A stretch of 5,453 nucleotides of DNA, taken from Pseudomonadota bacterium. GTDB taxonomy: Bacteria; Pseudomonadota; Gammaproteobacteria; Steroidobacterales; Steroidobacteraceae. The notes under the pieces are model-generated. The model had not been told where the DNA came from. It did not search any database and was given only the letters and a program-made list of their open reading frames with translations. Shown in pieces: positions 1-5,453 of this stretch; position 1 is the stretch's first letter; the number at the start of each line of letters is the position of its first letter. The stretch covers positions 1 to 5,453 of the forward strand of contig JAJXZV010000152.1 in the NCBI GenBank assembly GCA_021779875.1, given 5' to 3'. The position numbers and the translations under genes were made by a program.

Positions 1-88
1 CGGCCACGCCCGCGAGGCCGAGCCATGACCGGGCCCGCTTGAACCGCCGCGAAAGATCGCCCGAGCGCATCGCATCAATATAGAGCAC
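1..88 (-). CDS. 5' end of an unidentified leftward gene, cut by the window edge
   Basis: Read leftward from GTG at 88-86, the frame stays open to the window edge for 29 complete codons. The start is chosen because a perfect AGGAGG (101-96) sits 7 nt upstream of the GTG. The visible N-terminus begins M-L-Y-I-D-A-M-R-S-G-D-L and continues with a basic stretch (RRFKRAR) followed by SWLGLAGVA. That order, basic residues then hydrophobic ones, could be the start of a membrane segment or only a short helix; too little is visible to decide. An in-frame ATG at 118-116 would add ten residues (MGSESPGGDA) but has no good ribosome binding site, and the AGGAGG would then lie inside the gene. The gene is divergent from fumarase. 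I do not recognise the family. That it is a real gene is an inference from the ribosome binding site and the open frame. Confidence 0.45.
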   Translation of the reverse strand, partial: MLYIDAMRSGDLSRRFKRARSWLGLAGVA

Positions 89-91
89 GGC

Positions 92-107
92 ATCGCCTCC
101 TGGCGAT
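92..107 (-). promoter_or_regulatory. Shine-Dalgarno sequence inside a small perfect hairpin, ahead of the left-edge gene
   Basis: On the minus strand ATCGCC-AGGA-GGCGAT forms a perfect 6-bp stem with a 4-nt loop. The AGGAGG (101-96) occupies the loop and the first two bases of the 3' arm, three bases ahead of the GTG start at 88. The pairing and the SD match are seen directly. That the fold limits ribosome access is an inference; a 6-bp stem is modest and could simply be chance in GC-rich DNA. Confidence 0.4.
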
Positions 108-132
108 TCGCTACCCATCCGCGGCCCCGTCT

Positions 133-141
133 TGGTAGATT
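133..141 (+). promoter_or_regulatory. Candidate extended -10 element for fumarase
   Basis: TGGTAGATT matches the extended -10 pattern TGn plus a hexamer with 4 of 6 consensus bases (TAGATT, 136-141). No convincing -35 lies at the right distance; the best, around 112-118, is poor. A start 7-9 nt downstream would fall at about 148-150, immediately before the fumarase ATG at 151. No Shine-Dalgarno sequence is visible between this element and the ATG, so the site fits a leaderless or nearly leaderless message. A second, weaker hexamer, TATAGA (79-84), lies further upstream but inside the proposed divergent gene. Confidence 0.25.
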
Positions 142-150
142 GGCGCCCCC

Positions 151-1677
151 ATGAGCGTGATCCGCGAAGCCGATGTCATCGAGAGCGTCGCCGACGCCTT
201 GCAGTACATCTCCTACTACCACAGCCCGGACTTCATCCGGGCCATGGGGCGGGCGTACGAGCTCGAACAGAGTCCCGCCGCCCGCGACGCCATCGCCCAG
301 ATCCTGACCAATTCGCGCCTGTGCGCCCTCGGACATCGGCCCATCTGCCAGGACACCGGCATCGTAGTGGCGTTCGTCAAGGTCGGCATGGACGTCCGCT
401 GGCAGGCGACCCGCGACCTCGAGTCCATGATCAACGAGGGCGTGCGCCGCGCCTACCTCGATCCTGCCAACAAGCTGCGCGCCTCCATCGTCGCGGACCC
501 CGCCGGCGCGCGCGGCAACACGCGCGACAATACCCCCGCGGTGATCCACACCCAGATCGTGCCCGGCGACCGGCTCGAGATCACCGTCGCCGCCAAGGGC
601 GGCGGCTCGGAGAACAAGTCCCTGTTCGCCATGCTGAACCCGTCGGACTCGGTGGCCGACTGGGTGCTCGAGATGGTGCCGGAGATGGGCGCGGGCTGGT
701 GTCCGCCCGGGATGCTCGGCATCGGCATCGGCGGCAGCGCCGAGAAGGCCATGCTGCTCGCCAAGGAATCGCTCATGGAGCCGATCGACATGCCCGAGCT
801 GATCCGCCGCGGCCCGCGCAGCAAGCTCGAGGAACTGCGCCTCGAGATCCACCGGCGGGTCAACGACCTCGGCATCGGCGCCCAGGGCCTCGGCGGCCTG
901 ACCACGGTGCTCGACGTCAAGGTGCGCGATTATCCGACGCACGCGGCCTCGCTGCCGGTGGCGGTGATTCCGAACTGCGCGGCCACGCGCCACGTGCATT
1001 TCACCCTGGACGGCGGCGGTCCGGCGCGCCTCGAGCCGCCGGACCTCGACCTGTGGCCGAAGGTCGAGTGGGTGGCCGATGCGGGCGCGCGCCGCGTCTC
1101 GCTCGACGGCCTGACGGCGGCCGAGGTGGCGACATGGCGGCCGGGCGAACGGCTGCTGCTGTCGGGCAAGCTGCTCACCGGGCGCGACGCCGCGCATAAG
1201 CGCATCTGCGCGCTCCTGGACGCCGGCCGGCCGCTGCCCGAGGGCCTGAATTTCCACGGGCGGGTGATCTACTACGTCGGACCGGTCGATCCGGTGGGCG
1301 CGGAGGTGGTGGGACCGGCGGGCCCGACCACCGCGAACCGCATGGACCGCTTCACCGAGACCATGCTCGGCCGGGCGGGCTTGATCGCCATGGTCGGCAA
1401 GGCCGAGCGGGGGCCGGAGGCCATCGAGGCGATCCGCCGGCATCGCGCCGCCTATCTGATCGCCGTCGGCGGCGCGGCCCTGCTGGTCTCGAACGCCATC
1501 CGCGCGAGCCGCGTGGTCGCCTTCCCCGAGCTCGGCATGGAGGCGGTGTACGAGTTCGAGGTGCGCGACATGCCGGTCACGGTGGCGGTGAGCGCCGACG
1601 GCGAGTCGGTGCACGAGAGCGGCCCGGCCGCCTGGCGCGGCCGCTTCGCGGGCATCCCCGTGAACGTCGAGGCGTGA
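151..1677 (+). CDS. fumA: Class I fumarate hydratase (iron-sulfur, single-chain)
   Basis: This cytoplasmic TCA-cycle enzyme interconverts fumarate and L-malate using an oxygen-sensitive [4Fe-4S] cluster. The 508-residue protein carries both family domains in one chain. The N-terminal (alpha-type) domain spans about residues 10-290, and the C-terminal (beta-type) domain about 335-495. All three expected cluster cysteines are present in conserved settings: C66 in PICQDTG, C184 in [14 protein letters not shown], and C276 in [11 protein letters not shown]. Their spacing is close to that of E. coli FumA (105, 224, 318, from memory). Other family signatures are GGGSENKS (150-157), [14 protein letters not shown] (338-351), [12 protein letters not shown] (388-399) and PELGMEA (459-465). 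At 508 residues it matches the shorter Pseudomonas-type form rather than the roughly 548-residue E. coli FumA. The ATG at 151 gives the N-terminus expected for this group ([13 protein letters not shown]), though no Shine-Dalgarno sequence precedes it. Its stop nearly abuts mnmG, suggesting co-transcription. Nothing looks broken. Confidence 0.96.
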   Translation: MSVIREADVIESVADALQYISYYHSPDFIRAMGRAYELEQSPAARDAIAQILTNSRLCALGHRPICQDTGIVVAFVKVGMDVRWQATRDLESMINEGVRRAYLDPANKLRASIVADPAGARGNTRDNTPAVIHTQIVPGDRLEITVAAKGGGSENKSLFAMLNPSDSVADWVLEMVPEMGAGWCPPGMLGIGIGGSAEKAMLLAKESLMEPIDMPELIRRGPRSKLEELRLEIHRRVNDLGIGAQGLGGLTTVLDVKVRDYPTHAASLPVAVIPNCAATRHVHFTLDGGGPARLEPPDLDLWPKVEWVADAGARRVSLDGLTAAEVATWRPGERLLLSGKLLTGRDAAHKRICALLDAGRPLPEGLNFHGRVIYYVGPVDPVGAEVVGPAGPTTANRMDRFTETMLGRAGLIAMVGKAERGPEAIEAIRRHRAAYLIAVGGAALLVSNAIRASRVVAFPELGMEAVYEFEVRDMPVTVAVSADGESVHESGPAAWRGRFAGIPVNVEA

Positions 1678-1684
1678 GCGGCGC

Positions 1685-1688
1685 GAGG
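1685..1688 (+). promoter_or_regulatory. Ribosome binding site that favours the ATG start of mnmG
   Basis: GAGG at 1685-1688 lies 6 nt before ATG 1695. The alternative GTG at 1674, which overlaps the fumarase TGA, has its only GAGG (1669-1672) one base away, too close to act as a Shine-Dalgarno sequence. This supports starting mnmG at 1695, with a 17-nt gap after fumarase. Confidence 0.5.
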
Positions 1689-1694
1689 CAGGCG

Positions 1695-3602
1695 ATGCGA
1701 TCGCCGACGGCCTACGAGGTCATCGTCATCGGCGGCGGGCACGCCGGCACCGAGGCGGCGCTCGCGGCCGCGCGCATGGGCTGCGCGACGCTGCTGCTCA
1801 CGCACAACGTCGAGACCCTCGGCCAGATGAGCTGCAACCCCGCGATCGGCGGCATCGGCAAGGGCCACCTCGTCAAGGAGATCGACGCGCTCGGCGGCGC
1901 GATGGCGCGCGCCGCCGATCAGGCCGGCATCCAGTTCCGAACCCTGAACGCGAGCAAGGGCCCGGCGGTGCGCGCCACGCGCGCGCAGGCCGATCGGCGC
2001 CTGTACAAGCTCGCCGTGCGCCGCATGCTCGAGGCCGCGCCCAACCTGCGCATCTTCCAGCAGGAGGTCGCCGACCTCGTGCTCGAGGGCGGGCGGGTGG
2101 TGGGCTGCGTCGGCGCCACGGGCATCGAGTTTCGCGCCCGCGCCGTGGTGCTCACCGTCGGCACCTTCCTGGGCGGCCGGATCCACGTGGGCACCGAGAG
2201 CCACGCCGGCGGCCGCGCCGGGGATCCGCCGTCGAACCGGCTGGCGGCCCGCCTGCGCGAGCTGCCGCTGCGCGTCGGGCGACTGAAGACCGGCACGCCG
2301 CCGCGCATCGACGGGCGCAGCGTCGACTACTCGGGCCTGCGTCCGCAGGGGAGCGACGAGCCGCGGCCCGTGTTCTCCTACCTCGGCCGGCGCGATGAGC
2401 ATCCGCGCCAGGTGCCCTGCCACATCACGGCCACCAACGAGCGCACCCACGACATCATCCGTGCCGCCACCGACCGCTCGCCGCTGTTCACCGGCCTGAT
2501 CCAGGGCGTCGGCCCGCGCTACTGCCCCTCGGTGGAGGACAAGGTGGTGCGTTTCGCCGCCAAGACCTCGCACCAGATCTTCATCGAGCCCGAGGGCCTG
2601 GACACCCACGAGATCTATCCGAACGGCATCTCCACGAGCCTGCCCTACGACGTGCAGGAGGCGTTCGTGCGCAGCATCCGCGGCTTCGAGCGCGCGCACA
2701 TCACGCGCCCGGGCTACGCCATCGAATACGACTTCTTCGATCCGCGCGATCTGCTCTACAGCCTGGAGAGCCGCCTGCTCGCCGGCCTGTACCTCGCCGG
2801 CCAGATCAACGGCACCACCGGCTACGAGGAGGCGGCGGCCCAGGGGCTGCTCGCCGGCGCCAACGCCGCGCTCGCCGCGACCGGGCGCGAGCCCTGGTGG
2901 CCGAAGCGCAGCGAGGCCTATCTGGGCGTTCTGCTCGATGACCTGGTGACGCGCGGCGCGCCCGAGCCGTACCGGATGTTCACCAGCCGCGCCGAGTACC
3001 GCCTCAGCCTGCGCGAGGACAATGCGGATCTGCGCCTCACCGAGCGCGGCCGGGCGCTCGGCCTGGTCGACGACCAGCGCTGGGATTTCTTCGTCCGCAA
3101 GCGCGATGCGGTCGAGGCCGAAACGGCGCGCCTGGCCCGCCACGTGGTGCATCCGCAGGACGTGGACCCCGGACTGCTCGCCGTCCTCGGCCAGCCGCTG
3201 GCGCGCGAGACCACGGCCCTCGACCTGCTGCGGCGGGGCGAGGTCGGCTACGGCGACCTGCACGCCGCGGCCCCGCACCCCGACGCCGCGCACGCCGCCG
3301 ACTGGCGCACGGATCCGCCGCTCGCCGAGCAGGTCGCGCTGCAGATCGAGGTCCAGGCCAAGTACTCGGGCTACCTCAGGCGCCAGAGCCAGGAGATCGA
3401 CCGGCAGCAGCGGCACGAGGATCTCGCCCTGCCCGAGGATCTCGACTATGCGGCGGTCGGCGGACTGTCGAACGAGGCCCGCCAGTCGCTCACGGCCGCG
3501 CGGCCGCAGACGCTCGGCCAGGCCGCGCGCATTCCGGGGCTGACGCCCGCGGCCGTCTCGCTCCTGCTCGTGCACCTGAAGAAGCGCCACTGCGCCGCCT
3601 GA
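1695..3602 (+). CDS. mnmG: tRNA uridine-5-carboxymethylaminomethyl modification enzyme MnmG (GidA)
   Basis: MnmG works with the GTPase MnmE to build the (carboxymethyl)aminomethyl group on the wobble uridine (U34) of certain tRNAs, using FAD, NADH, methylene-tetrahydrofolate and glycine or ammonium. It is cytoplasmic. From ATG 1695 the protein has 635 residues, close to the usual length of about 630. An N-terminal FAD-binding motif, [14 protein letters not shown], lies at about residues 9-22. It is followed by [18 protein letters not shown], the GidA signatures [11 protein letters not shown] (about 156) and [17 protein letters not shown] (about 368-384), and [10 protein letters not shown]. 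In that last motif the conserved cysteine falls at 277, the same number as in E. coli as recalled, which supports this start. [14 protein letters not shown] and the C-terminal helical region ending [14 protein letters not shown] complete the family pattern, and no key block is missing. GTG 1674 would add seven residues and overlap the fumarase stop by 4 bp. It probably shares a transcript with fumarase. The common partner rsmG is not next to it. Confidence 0.97.
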   Translation: MRSPTAYEVIVIGGGHAGTEAALAAARMGCATLLLTHNVETLGQMSCNPAIGGIGKGHLVKEIDALGGAMARAADQAGIQFRTLNASKGPAVRATRAQADRRLYKLAVRRMLEAAPNLRIFQQEVADLVLEGGRVVGCVGATGIEFRARAVVLTVGTFLGGRIHVGTESHAGGRAGDPPSNRLAARLRELPLRVGRLKTGTPPRIDGRSVDYSGLRPQGSDEPRPVFSYLGRRDEHPRQVPCHITATNERTHDIIRAATDRSPLFTGLIQGVGPRYCPSVEDKVVRFAAKTSHQIFIEPEGLDTHEIYPNGISTSLPYDVQEAFVRSIRGFERAHITRPGYAIEYDFFDPRDLLYSLESRLLAGLYLAGQINGTTGYEEAAAQGLLAGANAALAATGREPWWPKRSEAYLGVLLDDLVTRGAPEPYRMFTSRAEYRLSLREDNADLRLTERGRALGLVDDQRWDFFVRKRDAVEAETARLARHVVHPQDVDPGLLAVLGQPLARETTALDLLRRGEVGYGDLHAAAPHPDAAHAADWRTDPPLAEQVALQIEVQAKYSGYLRRQSQEIDRQQRHEDLALPEDLDYAAVGGLSNEARQSLTAARPQTLGQAARIPGLTPAAVSLLLVHLKKRHCAA

Positions 3603-3629
3603 GCGCGCCCGCCGCCGCCCGGGCTCCAG

Positions 3630-3658
3630 TGGCAATTTCTCCGGGCACTCTTTAACAT
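3630..3658 (+). promoter_or_regulatory. Candidate sigma-70 promoter for the cytochrome gene
   Basis: In the gap after mnmG there is an AT-richer patch. TGGCAA (3630-3635, 3 of 6 consensus bases) and TAACAT (3653-3658, 4 of 6) are separated by exactly 17 bp. A start near 3665 would leave a leader of about 40 nt. The matches are weak, so this is a candidate only. I see no strong intrinsic terminator for mnmG between 3603 and 3629, only the palindrome GCCCGGGC (3617-3624), so read-through from mnmG remains possible. Confidence 0.3.
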
Positions 3659-3688
3659 CCCGTCTCTCTATCGGCCCACCCGCGACTC

Positions 3689-3692
3689 GGAG
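3689..3692 (+). promoter_or_regulatory. Ribosome binding site of the cytochrome gene
   Basis: GGAG lies 10 nt before ATG 3703, slightly long spacing, within an AT-rich run (TTCATTAAAA) that should leave the start unstructured. It supports ATG 3703 rather than a later start, as does the complete signal peptide beginning there. Confidence 0.5.
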
Positions 3693-3702
3693 TTCATTAA
3701 AA

Positions 3703-4335
3703 ATGGTGTTGCGATTGAATGGTTTGGCACGGCTCGTCGGCGCAGCCGTGGTGCTCTTGGGCGCCGCAGGGACGACGCACGCCGCCGGCGACCCGGCGCT
3801 CGGCGAGAAGAAGTTCTACACCTGCTACGGTTGCCACGGCAACGAAAACTACCGCAATGCCTACCCCGACTACCGCGTGCCGAAGCTGCGCCACCAGCAC
3901 GCCGCCTACATCGTCGCGGCCCTGAAGGAATACAAGAACGGCGACCGTCCGCACGCCACCATGCACGCGCAGGCCGTCTCGCTCAGCGACCAGGACATGG
4001 AGGACATCGCCGCCTATCTGCAGGGACCGGAGCCCGTCAAGCCGACCAAGACGGTCGGACCGGTGCCGCCGCAGGCCACCCAGTGCGGCGCGTGCCACGG
4101 CGAGAACGGTTCCGGCGTCGAGGCGCCGCTCGATCCGAAGCCGCCGGTGCTCGCCGGTCAGCACCCCGATTACCTCGAGCAGGCGCTCACCGCGTATCAC
4201 AATGGCCGCCGCAAGAACGTGGTCATGGGCGGCATGTCGCAGCTGCTGAAATCCGACGCGGACGTCAAGGCGGCCGCGGAGTTCTTCGCCCGCCAACCCT
4301 CGCCGCTCGCCACCGCCACCACGGGCAGCAAGTAG
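3703..4335 (+). CDS. Exported dihaem cytochrome c, c4 type
   Basis: This is a periplasmic electron carrier; c4 cytochromes typically pass electrons towards terminal oxidases. The 210-residue protein starts with a Sec signal peptide: basic R4/R10, a hydrophobic core at 11-22, and probable cleavage after T-H-A (residue 27). Two tandem cytochrome c domains follow. The first has CYGCH at 41-45 and the second CGACH at 128-132. The halves align internally: each has a (K/H)NG stretch (N79-G80, N167-G168) followed by the probable distal methionine ligand (M87; M175, or possibly M178). A proline-rich linker (about 109-123) joins them. Length and two-domain layout fit the c4 family at about 190-210 residues; the second domain's segment before its last helix has one extra residue and lacks the usual LSDED wording. 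No oxidase or biogenesis gene is adjacent, so the redox partners are unknown. It is followed by a strong hairpin. The dihaem class is secure; the c4 assignment is good but not certain. Confidence 0.9.
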   Translation: MVLRLNGLARLVGAAVVLLGAAGTTHAAGDPALGEKKFYTCYGCHGNENYRNAYPDYRVPKLRHQHAAYIVAALKEYKNGDRPHATMHAQAVSLSDQDMEDIAAYLQGPEPVKPTKTVGPVPPQATQCGACHGENGSGVEAPLDPKPPVLAGQHPDYLEQALTAYHNGRRKNVVMGGMSQLLKSDADVKAAAEFFARQPSPLATATTGSK

Positions 4336-4345
4336 GCGCCCCCGG

Positions 4346-4369
4346 GTGGCCCGCCGCGAGGCGGGCCAC
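4346..4369 (+). terminator. GC-rich hairpin after the cytochrome gene
   Basis: GTGGCCCGCC (4346-4355) pairs perfectly with GGCGGGCCAC (4360-4369) around the loop GCGA, a stable GNRA tetraloop. The stem extends outward to 4342/4373 through two G-U and two C-G pairs. It begins about 10 nt past the cytochrome stop. No T-run follows on the plus strand or, reading the other way, on the minus strand, so it is not a textbook intrinsic terminator. It lies between convergent genes and may block 3' exonucleases or help end transcription in both directions; that role is inferred. Confidence 0.55.
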
Positions 4370-4394
4370 TTGGAGGCGGGGCACCTCGCGGCGG
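4351..4394. repeat. Second inverted repeat overlapping the hairpin
   Basis: CCGCCGCGAGG (4351-4361) is perfectly complementary to CCTCGCGGCGG (4384-4394), an 11-bp stem with a 22-nt loop. It reuses bases of the 4346-4369 hairpin, so the two folds exclude each other. Between the arms is GAGGCGGGGCACCTC-type sequence that can form only a weak 4-bp stem. It could be an alternative terminator fold serving the leftward S9 gene, or simply GC-rich chance. Confidence 0.4.
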
Positions 4395-4409
4395 CTCACG
4401 CCGGGCGAT

Positions 4410-5453
4410 TCACTTCACGCGATCGAGAAACGCCGCGAACGCGGCGTAATAGGCCGTCCGGTCGCGCAGCCGGCGCCACGCATGCCCTTCCTCCTCGGCC
4501 TCGAGATACCAGACCTGCGCGCCGCGGGCCCGCAGCCGGTTGACCAGCTGGGTCGACTGGTCCACCGGCACCTCGGGGTCGTTCCGGCCGTGCACGACCA
4601 GCAGCGGCTGCGTGATGCGCTCGACGTCGGCGAGCGGCGAGAGCCGACGCAGCCGGGCGCGCACCGAGAGATCGCGCTCGTCGCCGAATTCGGCGCGCCG
4701 CCCCGGCTGGGCGCTCGGCGGGCTGGCGCGGAGGTACCCGACCAGATCGGTCATGCCGGCCAGGTCGACGGCGCCGCGCAGCCGGTCGCCGTAGGTGGCC
4801 AGCGCCGCGACCGCGAGGTAGCCGCCGTAGCCCGAGCCGGAGACCACCACGCGCTTCGCATCCAGGCCGTTCTGCGCGGCGAGCCACACGAGCAGCGCCC
4901 CGAGATCCTTGACCGTGTCCTCGCGCAGCGCCCCGTCGTCGAGCTCGCGGAATCCCCGCCCGTAGCCGCCCGAGCCGCGCAGGTTGGGCGCCACCACCGC
5001 GACCGCGCGCTCGTTCACCAGGTATTGGATCCAGGGGGCGAAGCGCGGCCGGTACTGGCCGTCCGGACCGTCCGGCAGGACGATCAGCACCGGGTGCGGC
5101 CCCGGCGTGGTCGGCGCGTACACGTACACCGGAATCTGGCGGAAGTGGCCGTCCTCCCGGTCGAAGGTCGGGAATTGGGTGAGCCGCGGCGCGACGAATC
5201 GAGCCGGATCCGCTGCGCCGGCTTCGCTGTGCGTCCAGGCCTCGAGCCGGCCCTGCGCGATGTCGAGCACGTAGGCGTCGCCCGGGCGGTCGGGGCTCGT
5301 GAAGCCGAAGGCCAGGCGCTCGCCCGGCACGTCGAAGCACAGGTCCGTGATGACGCCGGCGGCCGGCGGGCGCGGCGGCGTGAGCTCGCGATGCGCCGGC
5401 AGATCGACGAGCGACAGCCGGCTCGCACCCGCCTCGTTGGTCGCGTACGCGAG
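4410..5453 (-). CDS. Prolyl-oligopeptidase (S9) family protein, C-terminal part, with altered nucleophile motif
   Basis: This leftward gene ends with TGA at 4412-4410. Its frame is open to the right edge, so 347 residues are visible and the true start lies outside; the in-frame GTG at 5330 is internal. Fragment residues 1 to about 80 resemble the last blades of a beta-propeller (RLAFGFTSPDRPGDAYVLD). Residues from about 105 onward form the alpha/beta-hydrolase domain, with PNLRGSGGYGRGF, REDTVKDLGALL, and the triad Asp (D292, HGRNDPEVP) and His (H324, EEGHAW). Family members normally carry G-G-S-Y-G-G-Y; here the codons (4818-4838) read G-S-G-Y-G-G-Y, so Gly208 stands where the nucleophile serine belongs and Ser207 lies one place earlier. 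The usual HGGP motif is PDGP (127-130, at 5064-5075). Active members cleave peptides or acyl-peptides; whether this one does is doubtful. Whether it is exported cannot be judged without the N-terminus. It converges on the cytochrome gene, with 74 bp between them. Confidence 0.88.
   Translation of the reverse strand, partial: LAYATNEAGASRLSLVDLPAHRELTPPRPPAAGVITDLCFDVPGERLAFGFTSPDRPGDAYVLDIAQGRLEAWTHSEAGAADPARFVAPRLTQFPTFDREDGHFRQIPVYVYAPTTPGPHPVLIVLPDGPDGQYRPRFAPWIQYLVNERAVAVVAPNLRGSGGYGRGFRELDDGALREDTVKDLGALLVWLAAQNGLDAKRVVVSGSGYGGYLAVAALATYGDRLRGAVDLAGMTDLVGYLRASPPSAQPGRRAEFGDERDLSVRARLRRLSPLADVERITQPLLVVHGRNDPEVPVDQSTQLVNRLRARGAQVWYLEAEEEGHAWRRLRDRTAYYAAFAAFLDRVK

Noticed and set aside
1..83. 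Possible 3' end of a rightward gene upstream of fumarase
   Set aside because: The three plus-strand frames stop at 26-28, 40-42 and 81-83, so a gene end is possible, but no residues are recognisable. The leftward frame has a better case because of its ribosome binding site.
132..1199. A 355-residue open frame overlapping the fumarase gene in another frame
   Set aside because: The product is an Arg/Pro/Gly-rich, low-complexity sequence, while the fumarase frame shows all family motifs.
1452..3635. A 727-residue open frame antisense to mnmG and the fumarase 3' end
   Set aside because: It lies opposite strongly conserved coding sequence. Its product is rich in Ala, Arg, Gly and Val without recognisable domains, as expected for a codon-position shadow in high-GC DNA.
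3630..3646. TGGCA-type sigma-54 promoter upstream of the cytochrome
   Set aside because: The TGGCA half is present, but the required TTGC-type element at the correct spacing is absent.
4346..4410. Arg-rich 65-residue plus-strand frame (4346-4543) after the cytochrome gene
   Set aside because: It runs through the hairpin and into the antisense of the S9 gene, has no ribosome binding site and is low in complexity.
4396..5340. A 314-residue minus-strand frame overlapping the S9 gene
   Set aside because: It is Arg/Ala/Gly-rich with no motifs. The overlapping S9 frame has clear alpha/beta-hydrolase signatures and continues through the window edge.

Overview
The window comes from a high-GC bacterium, most likely a gammaproteobacterium. 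The single-chain class I fumarase and MnmG both read like gammaproteobacterial versions recalled from Pseudomonas/E. coli, and a two-haem c4-type cytochrome is common in that class. The order cannot be fixed from this sequence. Composition and codon use look even across the window. I see no mobile element, tRNA, rRNA or CRISPR array.

Layout from left to right. A leftward gene that runs off the left edge appears to start at about position 88. It is divergent from a rightward pair: a complete [4Fe-4S] class I fumarate hydratase (151-1677) and complete mnmG (start 1695, or 1674 overlapping the fumarase stop; end 3602). After a 100-bp gap with a weak promoter candidate comes a complete exported dihaem cytochrome c4-type protein (3703-4335). 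A 74-bp gap holds a strong GC-rich hairpin and a competing inverted repeat, and separates the cytochrome from a convergent leftward gene (4410-5453). That gene encodes the C-terminal part of a prolyl-oligopeptidase (S9) family protein whose start lies beyond the right edge.

How the genes relate: fumarase (TCA cycle, cytoplasm) and MnmG (tRNA wobble-uridine modification, cytoplasm) are so closely spaced that they are probably co-transcribed, although they share no pathway. The cytochrome acts in the periplasm as an electron carrier and probably has its own promoter. The S9 protein is unrelated to its neighbours.

I found no clear new multi-gene system. The most notable observation is in the S9 protein. 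The Asp and His of its catalytic triad are in place, but the nucleophile motif reads G-S-G-Y-G-G-Y rather than G-G-S-Y-G-G-Y, and the HGGP motif reads PDGP. This suggests an inactive or rewired member of the family. Lesser points are the overlapping hairpins between the convergent genes, a Shine-Dalgarno sequence folded into a hairpin ahead of the left-edge gene, and a fumarase start with no visible Shine-Dalgarno sequence.
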